From Chloroflexota bacterium (GTDB lineage Bacteria > Chloroflexota > Limnocylindria > Limnocylindrales > CSP1-4): a stretch of 43,249 bases of DNA. Under the pieces are notes generated by a model. That model was given only the letters and a program-made list of their open reading frames with translations. It had not been told where the DNA came from and ran no database searches. The stretch is taken from assembly GCA_016781485.1 (NCBI GenBank), contig JADDQH010000017.1, positions 1 to 43,249 on the forward strand, read 5' to 3'. Positions 15,926 to 23,903 of the stretch are shown piece after piece. Position 1 is the stretch's first letter, and every line of letters begins with the position of its first letter. The translations under genes and the position numbers were made by a program.

Positions 15926-17574
15926 CTAGTCGAAGCTCCTTGGATCGTTGCGTGCGTGTCGGCGGTCGGCTGGAGGGCGCCAGCCGGGGCGGGCATCGTT
16001 GCGGAGTCTGGCACGGTAGCGTTGAGAGCACCGTCGAGGCGGGGTGAAGAAACCGAAACGTCGCGCGGCAGCGTTACGACGACCTCGGTCCCGCTGCCCA
16101 GCTTGCTCTGGATCGTCACCCGTCCCCCGTGCATCTCGACGATCGACCGCACGATCGAGAGCCCAAGGCCGGACCCGCCGGCGCGCTCCTCGTGGGCTTG
16201 GGAGCCGCGGAAGAAGCGATCGAAGACGCGGGGCAGCTCCGCGGCGTCGATGCCCACGCCGGTGTCGCGGACCGACAGCTCGGCGCCCTCTGGCGTCTCC
16301 CTGAGATGGACCGCGACACGCCCCCCAGCTTCCGTGAACTTGATCGCGTTGCCGATCAGGTTCCCCAGGACCTGCCCCATCCGCGGTGGGTCGTGGGCGA
16401 GCCGGACGGGCTCCTCGGGGACGTCTGCAGCGAGCTCGATCCCCTTGCGCCGCGCGTTCGGCTCCGCCTGTTCGACCGCGTCCTCGACCACGACCCGCAG
16501 GTCGTCCGGGCGAAGGTCCAGGGCGACGAGCCCCGATTCGAGCTTTGACAGCTCGAGCAGGTTCGTCGCGAGCCAGTCCAGGCGCTCGATCTGCTGGCGG
16601 CTCGCCTGAAGGAACTCTTCGCGCGTGGCCGGATCCTTCGCGGCGCCCTCCTGGAGCAGCTCGGTGAATGTGCGGAGCGCTGCGATCGGCGTGCGCAGCT
16701 CGTGACTGACATCGGCGAGGAAGTCGCGGCTCCGATCCCGGTCGCGTCGGATGAGGGTCATCGACTCCTGGAGCCGTTCGGCCATCGCGTTGAACGCCGT
16801 GGCGAGCTCTGCGACCTCGGGAGCCGCGCCGCGGGATGCGGGGACGCGGGCATCGAGGTTTCCCTGGCCGAGTGCGCGTGCGGCCTCGGTCAGCCGGCGG
16901 ACCGGCGTCGTGAGCAGGTTCGCGAGGAGGATCGACGCAACCAGCGCGACGCCGAGCGCGAGGGCGCCCGTGAAGGCCATCACGCCGACGATCGTCTCGA
17001 GGGTCTGGACGCGGAAGCTGTAGGGGTTCGACAGCCGGACGGTGACGCGACGCCCGGGGGCGGCTGCGCCGGACTGGCTCCAGAAGCGGTCGAAGACGGT
17101 GAACGACCTCTCTCGGACGATGTTCTCGCGCTGCTGGCCAGGCGACTCCGGCGGTGCGGCCTGAACGATGAGCTCGTACCGGATGTCGTCGGGGGTCTTT
17201 GGACTGGACGCGATGCGAATGGCCACGTCTGCCTGCGCCACGCGGTCGGTCAGGTTCTTGACGAAGCCCGCCCGCTCGTCGCCGAGGGCCTTGAGGATCG
17301 CGCGTGATGCCGTGAGCGGCTTGGTCGGCTGGAGGATCGGCCGGATGGCGTCCGTTCCCTGGCTCTGTGCCGCGAGGATCTGCTGCGCGACCAGCGATGC
17401 CATGACTTCCGTGCGCCGGTCCAGCGAGGCCGTCTCCTGTTCAAGGAAGTAGGCGTCGAGCAGCCGCGGGAGCGCCGCGAGCACGAGTGCCAGCGCGATC
17501 GCGACGATCCCCGCGAAGGCGAGCACGAGCCTCGCTCGGAAGGAGCGGGGCAACAGCGGGAGTGTTCGGGCCAT
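15922..17574 (-). CDS. Sensor histidine kinase (HAMP-HisKA-HATPase)
   Basis: A 550-residue two-pass sensor. Helix 1 is at 17-38, an extracytoplasmic sensor of about 150 residues follows, and helix 2 is at about 195-220. The HAMP segment is at 220-272. HisKA has phosphoacceptor His291 in ADVSHELRTPIAAL. The ATPase domain has the N-box NLIGNAIKFTEAGG, DTGVGID and GGSGLGLSIV. Gene order and domain layout match MprB-like envelope-stress sensors that control an HtrA protease. The gap to the regulator is 79 nt with no obvious promoter. The C-terminal tail beyond the ATPase domain is low-complexity. Confidence 0.94.
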   Translation of the reverse strand: MARTLPLLPRSFRARLVLAFAGIVAIALALVLAALPRLLDAYFLEQETASLDRRTEVMASLVAQQILAAQSQGTDAIRPILQPTKPLTASRAILKALGDERAGFVKNLTDRVAQADVAIRIASSPKTPDDIRYELIVQAAPPESPGQQRENIVRERSFTVFDRFWSQSGAAAPGRRVTVRLSNPYSFRVQTLETIVGVMAFTGALALGVALVASILLANLLTTPVRRLTEAARALGQGNLDARVPASRGAAPEVAELATAFNAMAERLQESMTLIRRDRDRSRDFLADVSHELRTPIAALRTFTELLQEGAAKDPATREEFLQASRQQIERLDWLATNLLELSKLESGLVALDLRPDDLRVVVEDAVEQAEPNARRKGIELAADVPEEPVRLAHDPPRMGQVLGNLIGNAIKFTEAGGRVAVHLRETPEGAELSVRDTGVGIDAAELPRVFDRFFRGSQAHEERAGGSGLGLSIVRSIVEMHGGRVTIQSKLGSGTEVVVTLPRDVSVSSPRLDGALNATVPDSATMPAPAGALQPTADTHATIQGASTR

Positions 17575-17653
17575 TGCTTCAGTCCGGTTCGTGCGTTCGA
17601 GCGGCGCGGCGAGGGGGAGACGCCGTCAGAGAGACCCTCTGCCCGGCACCCTG

Positions 17654-18352
17654 CTACCGCTCGGCGAACGCGTAGCCCGCCCCGCGGACCGTCAGGATGA
17701 AGGCGGGGTCGGAGGGGTCGTCCTCCAGCTTCTCCCGCAGGTGGCTGACGTGGACGTTGATCGTCTTCTCGTCCTGGTCCAGCGCCTCGTAATCCCGGAT
17801 GAGCTCGAGCAGCTCCCGGCGCGAGTAGACGCGACCGGGTCGGGACGCCAGATGACGGAGGATCTCGAATTCGGTCGCGGTGAGGCTGATCCGTTGCTGC
17901 CCGCGCTGCACTCGTCGCCGCTCCAGGTCCACGACGAGGTCCCTGTGCCGGATCACGCGGCCGCCCACCGCGTCCGCGAGGTCGCCGTACGCGCGCCGGA
18001 GCAGCGCCTTGATGCGGCTCATCAGCTCGCGGAGTCCGAACGGCTTGGTGAGGTAGTCATCCGCGCCGAGCTCGAGCCCGATCACCTTGTCCACCTCCTC
18101 GTCGCGCGCCGTGAGCATCAGCACCGGCGCTTTGGAGCCGAGACCCCTGAGGCGTCGCAGTACCTCGAATCCGTCGATGCCGGGAAGTCGCACGTCGAGG
18201 ATCAGGAGGTCGGGCGCCTGCCGGCTGGCGAACTCGAGGCCCTCCTCGCCGCTCCGTGCGACGCTCACGCCGTACCCCTCCTGTTGGAGTGCGTACTGGA
18301 TGCCCCTCGCCACCGCGTACTCGTCCTCGACGACGAGGATCGTCGCTGCCAT
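17654..18352 (-). CDS. OmpR-family response regulator
   Basis: A 232-residue winged-helix regulator. The receiver domain has acidic pocket VVEDEY (7-12), phosphoacceptor Asp53 (LLILDVRLPGIDG), the switch Thr in LMLTARDEEVD and Lys103 (YLTKPFGLREL). The C-terminal domain has the OmpR signature LTATEFEILRHLASRPGRVYSRRELL and ends with KTINVHVSHLREKLE...VRGAGYAF. The ATG at 18352 was preferred to the one at 18370 because TACCAT (18362-18367) would be the -10 box for it. It heads the HK-HtrA operon and diverges from rplY, so the two share about 77 bp of control region. Confidence 0.94.
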   Translation of the reverse strand: MAATILVVEDEYAVARGIQYALQQEGYGVSVARSGEEGLEFASRQAPDLLILDVRLPGIDGFEVLRRLRGLGSKAPVLMLTARDEEVDKVIGLELGADDYLTKPFGLRELMSRIKALLRRAYGDLADAVGGRVIRHRDLVVDLERRRVQRGQQRISLTATEFEILRHLASRPGRVYSRRELLELIRDYEALDQDEKTINVHVSHLREKLEDDPSDPAFILTVRGAGYAFAER

Positions 18353-18361
18353 CGCCCCGGC

Positions 18362-18367
18362 ATGGTA
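18362..18367 (-). promoter_or_regulatory. -10 box TACCAT for the RR-HK-htrA operon
   Basis: TACCAT on the minus strand ends 9 nt before the ATG at 18352. The message would be leaderless or nearly so. It lies back to back with the rplY promoter. Confidence 0.4.
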
Positions 18368-18396
18368 CATCGGGGGATAGCGCCGGCCCGATTTGC

Positions 18397-18402
18397 TAGG
18401 AT
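18397..18402 (+). promoter_or_regulatory. -10 box TAGGAT for rplY
   Basis: TAGGAT upstream of rplY; the leader of about 20 nt contains GGAGG 9 nt before the GTG. A ten-codon frame MTPPDGGSLT begins inside the box and its TGA overlaps the rplY GTG. Confidence 0.45.
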
Positions 18403-18429
18403 GACGCCCCCCGACGGAGGTTCCTTGAC

Positions 18430-19092
18430 GTGATCCAACGCCCGCAACTCCCTGCCCAGCGCCGCCTCGTATCAGGCAAGGATGTCTCCCGGCTTCGCCG
18501 CGAAGGCCTTGTTCCCGCAGTCGTGTACGGCCACGGGGAGCCGTCGGAATCGATCCAGGTCGACGGCCGGGCGCTCGACCAGCTTCGTCGGACGGCCGGC
18601 AGGAACGCCATCGTCGACCTCCGCGTCGACGACGCGCGGCCGCGCCCCGTCCTCGTTCACGGCGTCCAGGAGCATCCCGTCAACCGCCGCGTCCTTCATG
18701 TGGACTTCTTCCTCGTGAACATGACGGAGGAGCTGACGGTGGACGTCCCGATCGCCATGACGGGGACGTCCGATGCCGCGGAGCGCCAGGGCGGGACGCT
18801 GCTTCACCTGCTCGACCAGGTGAAGGTTCGGGCGCTGCCAGCCGACCTTCCGCAGACGCTGGATCTCGACGTCACCCCGCTCGACTCGTTCGACGCGGTG
18901 CTCCACGTCCGGGACATCGCGCTCCCTCCTCGCGTGACGCTGCTGACGGATCCAGTCGAGCCGATCGCGCGCGTGACGCCGCCTCGCCTCGACCTGGAGC
19001 CGGTAACGGCTGAGCCGCCGGCCGAGGGCACGCCCGAGGTGGCAGCAGCCGTCGAAGAGACCGGAGATGGTTCGGAGGCGCCCGCGGGATAG
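18430..19092 (+). CDS. rplY: 50S ribosomal protein L25 (CTC form)
   Basis: Binds 5S rRNA in the large subunit. The 220-residue product is the long form. The L25 domain (about 8-95) has SGKDVSRLRREGLVPAVVYG and NRRVLHVDFFLVN. The C-terminal TL5/CTC beta domain (about 96-190) has TVDVPIAMTG, GGTLLHLLDQVKVRALPADLP and PVEPIARVTPPR. An acidic Pro/Glu/Ala tail ends it. The GTG start has GGAGG 9 nt upstream. It diverges from a stress-type response regulator, and CTC proteins are stress-linked in some bacteria, so joint control is conceivable but unproven. Confidence 0.95.
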   Translation: MIQRPQLPAQRRLVSGKDVSRLRREGLVPAVVYGHGEPSESIQVDGRALDQLRRTAGRNAIVDLRVDDARPRPVLVHGVQEHPVNRRVLHVDFFLVNMTEELTVDVPIAMTGTSDAAERQGGTLLHLLDQVKVRALPADLPQTLDLDVTPLDSFDAVLHVRDIALPPRVTLLTDPVEPIARVTPPRLDLEPVTAEPPAEGTPEVAAAVEETGDGSEAPAG

Positions 19093-19296
19093 CGGGATGT
19101 CTCGTCGCTATTCCCGGGCGGTCGCAGCCGCAGTGGAGGCTGGGCGTAGCGACGCGCCGAGCCCGTAGGGCGTGTCGTTCGCGAGCGCGACTGCGTCCCG
19201 CGTCCCGCCACGCTGTACGTCGCCTATCTTCCCGGGATGAGCCGTCGGTGGCGCGCCTGATCGCTGTCCATGATCGATCGAGTGGGTGTCGGGCCG

Positions 19297-19800
19297 TCAG
19301 CCGCCCAAGAGGTCGATCCCGCTGTCTGTCGCCGTGCCCAGCACGGCGTGGCCGATCAGTCCGCGCCAGTGCGTCTCCAGCGGGTAGGCATCGAACGGCG
19401 CGGCGAGCCCGAGCGCGCTGTTCGCGTACTCGTCGTTCACCGCCCAGAGCAGCAGGCCGTAGAGGAGGCCTCGCCCGGCGCGGACCAGTGGCACGCGATC
19501 GCGTAGCACGGCGTACACCGCGCCGGGAGCAACGCCCAGGCCGAAGTGGATCCCCTGCATGAGCATCGATCGCTGCGTCTCGTCGAGCGGCCTCCCGGAC
19601 ATCGTCTCGATCCGGTCGACGAGGTTCTCCACGGATCCCTTGCCGTTCGGGCGCGCGGCTTCCTCGCGCTGCTTCGTCTCCTGGGACTGGCCCTCGAGGA
19701 GACCGGTCGTCACGAGGTCCATCAGCCACGTCCCGACCGCGCCGGCAACGGCGCCCCGCGCCGCGTCCGCCAGCCACGAACCGCCTGCCGTCCGTCTCAC
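19297..19800 (-). CDS. Small membrane protein, YagU/DUF1440-like
   Basis: The 167-residue protein opens with a Gly/Ala helix (AARGAVAGAVGTWLMDLVTT). A polar middle follows with Glu/Lys/Gln (GQSQETKQREE), then helices around 82-105 and 110-130 and a final amphipathic stretch. The layout (Gly-rich first helix, GLGVAPGAVYAVLRDR, late His-Ala-x-x-Gly) resembles YagU/DUF1440-type and three other small membrane proteins in this window. The GTG at 19800 overlaps the stop of a 19-codon ORF with a strong ribosome site, so translation is probably coupled. Function unknown. Confidence 0.6.
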   Translation of the reverse strand: MRRTAGGSWLADAARGAVAGAVGTWLMDLVTTGLLEGQSQETKQREEAARPNGKGSVENLVDRIETMSGRPLDETQRSMLMQGIHFGLGVAPGAVYAVLRDRVPLVRAGRGLLYGLLLWAVNDEYANSALGLAAPFDAYPLETHWRGLIGHAVLGTATDSGIDLLGG

Positions 19801-19856
19801 AGCCAGGGCTCGCTGATCACATTGCCGCGGCGGTCGCGGCTTCCTCTGATCGCCAT
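19797..19856 (-). CDS. 19-residue ORF MAIRGSRDRRGNVISEPWL, coupled to the 19297 gene
   Basis: The ATG is preceded by a near-ideal Shine-Dalgarno (AAAGGGGAGG, 5 nt gap), the best in the window. The TGA overlaps the downstream GTG as GTGA. The peptide is hydrophilic with a C-terminal Trp-Leu. It may be a leader that delivers ribosomes to the membrane-protein gene, a real micro-protein, or the true N-terminus separated by a frameshift. Confidence 0.5.
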   Translation of the reverse strand: MAIRGSRDRRGNVISEPWL

Positions 19857-19984
19857 CGGATCCTCCCCTTTCGAGCCTTGACCCTACCTCGCCCGCGGCT
19901 CGATCGCCTTCACCTGGCCGCTGAGGACATCGACCCTGACCAGCGGACCCGCGGAACGATAGGGCGAGCCGGTGGTCGTGCTCG

Positions 19985-20620
19985 TCACTCCTTTAGCGCC
20001 TCGAGCGTGGAGTCAAGGAGGGCGTCGTCCGAGGCCGAGACGAGGTATACGGTAGCGCCGCGGCGGACGACTGCGGTCAGGAGTTCGCCTCTGGCGTTCC
20101 GCTCGTCAGTTCCGCGGGTAGTTCCCGCCACGGCTCGGGCCACGCGATCTACGTCGTTGCGACGGACCGTGACCGCCAGGATCGTCACTCGGCGTCCGTC
20201 ATGGGACGACCCTGCCGCCGAGATCACGACCGCCTCGTCCGCGTTACCGCGCCCGGCAGCGAGCACTGCCAGCACATCGGTCGCGTCCATGTTCCGTGAT
20301 CCTGAGAGCGCGGTGACACGCTCGAGATCGAGACGCGCGGCGTCGATGTGGATCCCATCGACGACCGTCGGCAAGACCGCCTCGACGGCCCCGGACCTCG
20401 AGGCTCCGCCACTGCTCGCGCTCGCCCCTGACAAGCCGGTGGACGAGCCGCCCGCCGACACCGTGAGGGTGCTGCTCGGCGTGTCGGAGTCGGTAAAGCG
20501 TTCGCCCGTTTCGGTCGGCTGAACGGCGGCCAGCAGGACGGCACCGACGAGTGTCAGCCCCCCAACGACGGCCAGGGCAAGTAGCGGGGCGGGCGGCCGT
20601 GTGCGCACGTCATCTTCCAT
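19985..20620 (-). CDS. Anchored extracytoplasmic protein, unknown function
   Basis: The 211-residue protein has a short cytoplasmic start (MEDDVRTRPP) and one membrane helix at about 10-32 (PLLALAVVGGLTLVGAVLLA). A Ser/Thr/Gly/Ala-rich linker (about 38-80) follows. The globular domain (about 82-211) is predicted alpha/beta (IHIDAARLDLERVTAL..., VTILAVTVRRNDVDRVARAV, GATVYLVSASDDALLDSTLEALKE). No Cys or catalytic motif is evident. It does not match a family I can name. It is downstream of the flavoprotein gene on the same strand, separated by 169 nt without a clear gene. Confidence 0.6.
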   Translation of the reverse strand: MEDDVRTRPPAPLLALAVVGGLTLVGAVLLAAVQPTETGERFTDSDTPSSTLTVSAGGSSTGLSGASASSGGASRSGAVEAVLPTVVDGIHIDAARLDLERVTALSGSRNMDATDVLAVLAAGRGNADEAVVISAAGSSHDGRRVTILAVTVRRNDVDRVARAVAGTTRGTDERNARGELLTAVVRRGATVYLVSASDDALLDSTLEALKE

Positions 20621-20789
20621 GACTAGGCGCGACCGCCGGACGGCTACCGGATGCGTACATCCACGCCCTCCCGCGAACGAGCCGACGATGCGGCCCCTGC
20701 TCCAGCACGGCAGAAGTGACCGGGCTGCCGAAGAACGGGTTCCTCGCCGACGTACGCCTCTTCCACGAGCCGGGCGTGGAGGGCATCGA

Positions 20790-22148
20790 CTACGCCTCCA
20801 GTTTCCGGGCTGCTTCGAGGAACAGGCCGCCCATCACGCGGGCTGTCGTCGGGAAGGCGTGGATCGTGTCTGCGAGGACTGCGAGCGGCGTCCGGAGCTT
20901 GATCGCGAGGACGGCTTCATGGATCGCCTCGCTCGCGCCCGGACCCGCGATGAACGCGCCGATCAGGACCTGCTCGCGGCGGTCGACGACGATGCTCACG
21001 TGCCCAGAAGCCTCTGCGACATATCCCTTCGCCGACGTCGCGAGGTCCGCTGTCTCCTCGAACGCGTCGTATCCCCGCTCCTGCCCCTGCTCGAGGCGAA
21101 GTCCGACGCCCGCGGTCTCCGGATCCGTATAGGTCGCACGGGGGATCGCGCGGTGATCGGGCCGGATGTCGTCGCCGAGCGCGATCCGAGCCGCGATCTC
21201 TCCCTGGTAGTGCGCGAGGTGCGTGTGCATCTCTGGTCCCGCCGCGTCGCCGACAACGAGCACGCCGTCCGCGACCCGCAGCTGCTCGTCGATGAGGGGC
21301 CGTCCGTCGCGGATCCGCGCCCCCACCGTTTCGAGGCCGAGATCAGCGATCGGCGCGGTCCTGCCGACGGCGAGGAGGACCTCATGCGCCTCGAGCGAGG
21401 CCCCGTCGGAGAGCTCGAGGCAGTGCGCGCCGTGGTGACCTCCGTGGGAGACGATCCGCTCGACCTGCGCGCGCTTCCTGATCTCCACACCATCGCTGCG
21501 GAGCGCCACCTCCAGCGCCTCTGAGTTCCGCGGGTGGTCGCGGTGGTTCAGTCGCTCGTTCCGGTCGACGATCGTGACCGGCACGTCGTAGCGGGCGTAG
21601 ACCTGAGCGAGCTCGACGGCGGTCGGGCCGCCGCCGAGGATGGCAAGGCTCCGTGGCAACTGCCGCGTGGCAGTCGCTTCGCGGTTGGTCCAGGGCGTGA
21701 TCGAGTCGAGGCCGGGGATGTCGGGGACAGTGGCGTTCGTCCCGACGGCGACGATGATCGTCTTCGCCTGGAGTGTCTCGCGCCTTCCATCCGAGTCGAC
21801 CGTGACACTCCCCGGCCCGGCGATACGCCCGGTTCCTCGGATGACCTTCGCCCCCGCATCCTCCAGGCTCCGGACGTGCCCACCGTCGTCCGGGAAGTCG
21901 ATTCCCTCCCGGTTGATCATGTAGTCCCGGAATGCGGACGCCTTGGCCCACGCGTAGTCCCCGCCTCCAGCATGGACGGCCGCGGCGTGGAGCAGCGCTT
22001 TGGACGGCATGCAGGCCCAGAAGGGGCATGACCCGCCGAACAGTTCGCGGTCGACGATCGCGACGCTCGCCCCGCGAGACCGCGCGAGCTGCGCAGCGGC
22101 TTCGCCTGCGGTTCCCGCGCCGATGATCACGATGTCGAACGTCTCCAT
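20790..22148 (-). CDS. Pyridine nucleotide-disulfide oxidoreductase (Lpd/MerA-like flavoprotein)
   Basis: A 452-residue FAD enzyme of the dihydrolipoamide dehydrogenase/mercuric reductase superfamily. Seen are IVIIGAGTAGEAAAQLARSR (6-25), redox pair C41-x4-C46 in GGSCPFWACMPSK, the NAD(P)H site AILGGGPTAVELAQVYARY, and FAD contact LVVGDAAG. A C-terminal dimerisation domain ends with IHAFPTTARVMGG, including the His proton acceptor region. The site CPFWAC instead of the usual CLNVGC and the missing MerA N-terminal metal domain and C-terminal Cys pair argue against true Lpd or MerA. The substrate is unknown. Confidence 0.85.
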   Translation of the reverse strand: METFDIVIIGAGTAGEAAAQLARSRGASVAIVDRELFGGSCPFWACMPSKALLHAAAVHAGGGDYAWAKASAFRDYMINREGIDFPDDGGHVRSLEDAGAKVIRGTGRIAGPGSVTVDSDGRRETLQAKTIIVAVGTNATVPDIPGLDSITPWTNREATATRQLPRSLAILGGGPTAVELAQVYARYDVPVTIVDRNERLNHRDHPRNSEALEVALRSDGVEIRKRAQVERIVSHGGHHGAHCLELSDGASLEAHEVLLAVGRTAPIADLGLETVGARIRDGRPLIDEQLRVADGVLVVGDAAGPEMHTHLAHYQGEIAARIALGDDIRPDHRAIPRATYTDPETAGVGLRLEQGQERGYDAFEETADLATSAKGYVAEASGHVSIVVDRREQVLIGAFIAGPGASEAIHEAVLAIKLRTPLAVLADTIHAFPTTARVMGGLFLEAARKLEA

Positions 22149-22399
22149 CCACTGCGCTCCATGGCTCGCTCCCGACTGTGCCGATCGTCGGCGCTCTCGG
22201 ACCGCCCGTCTGTATCCCGGGTCACGTTTCGAGCTTCGTCGTGAACTCGAGCGCGTTGGCGATCCGACGAGGCAGTGATCCCTCCGGACTCGAGCGCCAG
22301 AACACGACCTCCCGACGACTCGCAGGTGGTGGCATGCTGCAAACGCTGCGTGCCGGCGAGCACGCGCCCAGGTATCGGCTATGACGGGGAGACGGCGGC
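22149..22399. other. Intergenic, divergent; nothing recognised
   Basis: The 250 bp between the flavoprotein (minus) and the methyltransferase (plus) hold no frame I can support and no good TANNNT box at either start. GGGGAG lies about 10 nt before the GTG at 22400. Confidence 0.3.
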
Positions 22400-23227
22400 G
22401 TGGTGTCCCTACGGTCTCTTGTCCCGGCCATCCCCGATGGCGCCGCGGGACGGATCGCCAGCCTCTACTTCGAGGTCAGCTATCGGCTGCTTGCGGCTGC
22501 CGAAGGGCGCGAGTTCCTGCGAGCGTCAGCGGCTCCGGATGCACCAGCCGTCCACGGCTACTCGACGTTGCAGGATCTCGCGGCGCTCCTCGAGGCCCTC
22601 CACCCCTCGCCGGCCGACACTCTCATCGATCTCGGCTGCGGGATCGGGGAGGTTGCGATCGCGATGCACAGGCGGACCGGCTGCAGGGTGGTCGGGGTGG
22701 ACGCAGCGCCAAGCGCGATCGCGGAGGCGCGACGATCGGCGGCCGCGGACGGCGTGCACGCATCGGTGCGCTTCGAGGTGGCCGATCTCGCATCGCCGCC
22801 GGTCGGGGGGTCGGCCGCGTACGCGCTCGACTCGCTGATGTTCGTGCCGCGGCCGACGCAGGTGCTCGCGTCCGTGTCGCGGTCCCTGGAGCCGCCCGGC
22901 CGCGTCTTCGCCACGTTCGTCGATCACCGCGGTCTCGATCGCGACGGATTCGCTCGGTTCATCTCGGGCGCCGAGCTCGAACTGGAGCGACTCATCGACG
23001 TCACTGGCGCGCTCGGCCAGCGGAGCCGTGAGCGTGCGGCCGTGGCGAGGGGGCTGCTTCGAGCCCGACCGGCGTCGGCCGGGTCGCTCGGATTGCTGCT
23101 CGTGCTCGTCGAGGAAACGCTCTCGACATGGCTGATCAGGCGTCGTCGGCTGCGACGATGGCGGTTCACGGTGATCCGACCCGGTCGGGCCCGGCCTGAC
23201 CTGACCCGCCCCTCGACGGTTGCGTGA
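22400..23227 (+). CDS. Class I SAM-dependent methyltransferase
   Basis: In the 275-residue protein motif I is clear (TLIDLGCGIGEVAIAMH, residues 74-90). It is followed by the acidic end of strand 2 (VVGVDAAPSAIAEAR), FEVADLAS and DSLMFVPRPTQVL, where a methylation-type active-site loop is expected. The region RVFATFVDHRG matches strand 5. The C-terminal 60 residues are Arg-rich and Leu-rich, unlike typical family members. Start GTG 22400, with a second GTG next to it. Its stop (TGA 23225-23227) overlaps a GTG at 23224 in the next frame. Substrate unknown. Confidence 0.8.
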   Translation: MVSLRSLVPAIPDGAAGRIASLYFEVSYRLLAAAEGREFLRASAAPDAPAVHGYSTLQDLAALLEALHPSPADTLIDLGCGIGEVAIAMHRRTGCRVVGVDAAPSAIAEARRSAAADGVHASVRFEVADLASPPVGGSAAYALDSLMFVPRPTQVLASVSRSLEPPGRVFATFVDHRGLDRDGFARFISGAELELERLIDVTGALGQRSRERAAVARGLLRARPASAGSLGLLLVLVEETLSTWLIRRRRLRRWRFTVIRPGRARPDLTRPSTVA

Positions 23228-23257
23228 GCTCGCTTACGGCGATCGCGCGAGGACGGG

Positions 23258-23263
23258 TACCGT
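23258..23263 (+). promoter_or_regulatory. -10 box TACCGT, leaderless start of mini-ORF 23270
   Basis: TACCGT ends 6 nt before ATG 23270, the same geometry as the other leaderless starts in the window. Confidence 0.4.
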
Positions 23264-23269
23264 TCCGGC

Positions 23270-23314
23270 ATGCAAACCTCACCGTCGGCCACCGGCCCTC
23301 TGGATGGGCGATGA
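23270..23314 (+). CDS. Leader mini-ORF MQTSPSATGPLDGR, overlaps next start
   Basis: Fourteen codons beginning 6 nt after a TACCGT box. The stop TGA (23312-23314) overlaps the ATG of the SRPBCC gene (23311-23313) as ATGA. It has no Shine-Dalgarno of its own, as expected for a leaderless start. It matches the arrangement at 9764-9802 and supports ATG 23311 as the downstream start. Peptide function is doubtful. Confidence 0.4.
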   Translation: MQTSPSATGPLDGR

Positions 23315-23817
23315 GAGTCGTCACGATCGGTCCGGTGTCAACCAGCATCGCTGCGCCTCCTCAGCTCGTGTACCAGATGCTGTCCGCGATCGGACAGGGC
23401 GACGGACGCAATGGCGAGCGGGCCGAGGTGTTGCGGCGCAACGGCGACGAGCTCATCTGCGACTTCTGGACAAGGGTCAGTCTTCCTGGCGGCGTCGATC
23501 GGCTTGTCCGGACGCGCGAGCGCGTGATGCTCTGGCCGCCAGACAGGGTCGAGTACGAGCATCTCGATGGCCCGATCCGGGGACTGCGTGAATCGATCAC
23601 CGTCGCTCCCGAAGGGGGCGGTGGCACCCGGATGACCTACCTCGGGTCGTACGAGTCGCGCGGGATCGTCGATCACCTCCGAGTCCGTCTACTTGCCCGA
23701 CCTGCGATCACGCGCGTGATGCAGCACCACTTCGACCACGTCCGACACCGCGCGGAGGCTAGGGCCGCCCGAAGTCGCGTTTTTCGCCGCGATCCGTCGC
23801 TTACCCCGCCTCGATAG
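23311..23817 (+). CDS. SRPBCC (START/polyketide-cyclase fold) protein
   Basis: The 168-residue protein has the family layout: strand VSTSIAAPPQLVYQML at the N-terminus, the central strands ELICDFWTRVSLPGG and ERVMLWPPDRVEYEHLDGP, the turn GGGTRMTYLGSYESRG and a long C-terminal helix ITRVMQHHFDHVRHRAEAR. Members bind hydrophobic ligands such as lipids or polyketides. The usual wall-forming hydrophobic residues are present but the ligand is not inferable. The ATG at 23311 is preferred over a GTG at 23224 that would add 29 atypical residues, because a leader mini-ORF ends on it. It converges with the methyltransferase at 23904. Confidence 0.75.
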   Translation: MRVVTIGPVSTSIAAPPQLVYQMLSAIGQGDGRNGERAEVLRRNGDELICDFWTRVSLPGGVDRLVRTRERVMLWPPDRVEYEHLDGPIRGLRESITVAPEGGGGTRMTYLGSYESRGIVDHLRVRLLARPAITRVMQHHFDHVRHRAEARAARSRVFRRDPSLTPPR

Positions 23818-23851
23818 CCGAGATCTCCCCCGGCGCGCGGGATGCGGGGAT

Positions 23852-23899
23852 CCAGACGTCGCCGCCGTCGCTACGCGCTCGTTACCCGCCTGCGTCTGG
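23852..23899. terminator. Possible bidirectional hairpin between convergent genes
   Basis: CCAGACG (23852-23858) and CGTCTGG (23893-23899) are perfect inverted repeats with a GC-rich 34-nt loop between two convergent genes. There is no T tract, so an intrinsic terminator is only a possibility. Confidence 0.2.
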
Positions 23900-23903
23900 T
23901 CCC

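Noticed and set aside
18401-18433. Ten-codon leader MTPPDGGSLT before rplY
   Set aside because: Its ATG lies inside the -10 box, so a transcript from that promoter would not contain it, although the GTGA overlap is present.
20716-20790. Plus-strand frame starting GTG 20716 (VTGLPKNGFLADVRLF)
   Set aside because: It runs into antisense of the flavoprotein gene and has no promoter or ribosome site; at best a gene remnant.
20790-22148. Mercuric reductase (merA) or dihydrolipoamide dehydrogenase
   Set aside because: No N-terminal heavy-metal domain, no C-terminal Cys pair, an unusual CPFWAC site and no mer or lipoyl-complex genes nearby.
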